NCBI GenBank assembly: GCA_964521405.1
Contig: CAZFRR010000173.1
Span: forward strand, 1-34,513
Source of the DNA: SG8-41 sp964521405
GTDB taxonomy: Bacteria > Pseudomonadota > Gammaproteobacteria > Burkholderiales > SG8-41
Direction: 5' to 3'
DNA length: 34,513 nucleotides
Below, piece after piece: positions 34,194 through 34,513 of the stretch. A program made the translations under genes and the position numbers. The notes beneath the pieces are model-generated. The model made no database searches. It was not told the DNA's origin and was given only the letters and a program-made list of their open reading frames with translations. The stretch's first letter is position 1; each line of letters opens with the position of its first letter.

Positions 34194-34513
34194 TTACTGG
34201 TTGCCGATCCCGATCTCCTTGATGATCTTGCCCCAGGTTGCCAGCTCAGAGCGCACCAGCTCGCCCATTTGCTTCGCCGTGAGGTTAAGGGGCTCGACGC
34301 CCAGAGCGGCGAAGCTTTTGACGGATTGCGGCTCCGGAAGAATCTTGTAGATCGTGTCGCCGAGCTTCTTGACGATGGGCGCGGGCGTGCCCGCCGGGAC
34401 GAATGCGCCCCACCAGCTCTGGGACACGAAATCCGGAACGCCGGCCTCGATCATGGTCGGCAACTCCGGCGCGAGCGAGGAGCGCTCGGGGCTGGTGCTC
34501 GCCAGGGCGCGCA
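34194..34513 (-). CDS. Bug/TctC-family substrate-binding protein, C-terminal part (cut by window edge)
   Basis: The last 106 residues of a Bug protein: an RALASTS segment (equivalent of RALAVTS), LPTMIEAGVPDFVSQSWWG, FVPAGTPAPIVKKLGD and a WGKIIKEIGI end. The frame is open to the right window edge, so the N-terminal two thirds with the ligand loop lie outside. A same-strand arrangement with the Bug gene at 33118 suggests another tandem pair and shows that the array continues beyond the window. Confidence 0.92.
   Translation of the reverse strand, partial: RALASTSPERSSLAPELPTMIEAGVPDFVSQSWWGAFVPAGTPAPIVKKLGDTIYKILPEPQSVKSFAALGVEPLNLTAKQMGELVRSELATWGKIIKEIGIGNQ

Overview
The window looks like chromosomal DNA of a GC-rich betaproteobacterium, most likely Burkholderiales or a relative from soil or groundwater. 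The main reason is the number of Bug/TctC-type periplasmic solute-binding proteins. There are fifteen (fourteen complete, one cut by the right edge), and they take up about two fifths of the sequence. Expansions of this family are a hallmark of that order. No TctA or TctB membrane gene of a tripartite tricarboxylate transporter is present, and I see no tRNA, rRNA, transposase, phage gene or CRISPR array.

Layout. 1-2810: end of a methyltransferase, then a Bug pair on the minus strand separated by a 10-copy heptamer repeat. 2870-4849: htpG behind a textbook sigma-32 promoter. 5107-9979: a Bug gene divergent from an amidase / NHL beta-propeller / Bug transcript. 10217-12250: a Bug gene divergent from a TIM-barrel amidohydrolase. 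12321-14110: a Bug gene with an arylmalonate-decarboxylase-like protein that lacks the catalytic cysteine. 14377-16568: two Bug genes on the plus strand. 16690-27419: ten minus-strand genes in a row: Bug, LigB-like extradiol dioxygenase, mitochondrial-type aconitase with a histone-H1-like tail, MmgE/PrpD protein, Rieske oxygenase, Bug, carboxymuconolactone-decarboxylase-like protein, a small alpha/beta-barrel-like protein, and Bug (listed here in transcription order). 27688-29678: three exported proteins (Tat-lipoprotein amidohydrolase, Pro/Ala-rich lipoprotein, small disulfide-type protein). 29897-34513: HAD hydrolase with a Bug gene, another Bug gene, a two-helix membrane protein and two more Bug genes.

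How the genes may work together. Most Bug genes sit beside one or a few soluble enzymes of organic-acid or aromatic-acid catabolism. The picture is a battery of periplasmic carboxylate receptors, each linked to a short catabolic step and presumably sharing permeases encoded elsewhere. The minus-strand run from 27419 to 16690 could form one aromatic-to-tricarboxylate route, but this is inference.

Intergenic DNA is unusually rich in repeats: three heptamer-periodic loci made of different words, a CACAGAG dyad element (two full and two partial copies), a CCCCTCC/GGAGGGG composite element (three copies) and a perfect 25-bp inverted repeat directly in front of a Bug start codon. No gene-free stretch exceeds 300 bases; the largest gaps (about 210-270 bases) are described as repeats or promoter regions.
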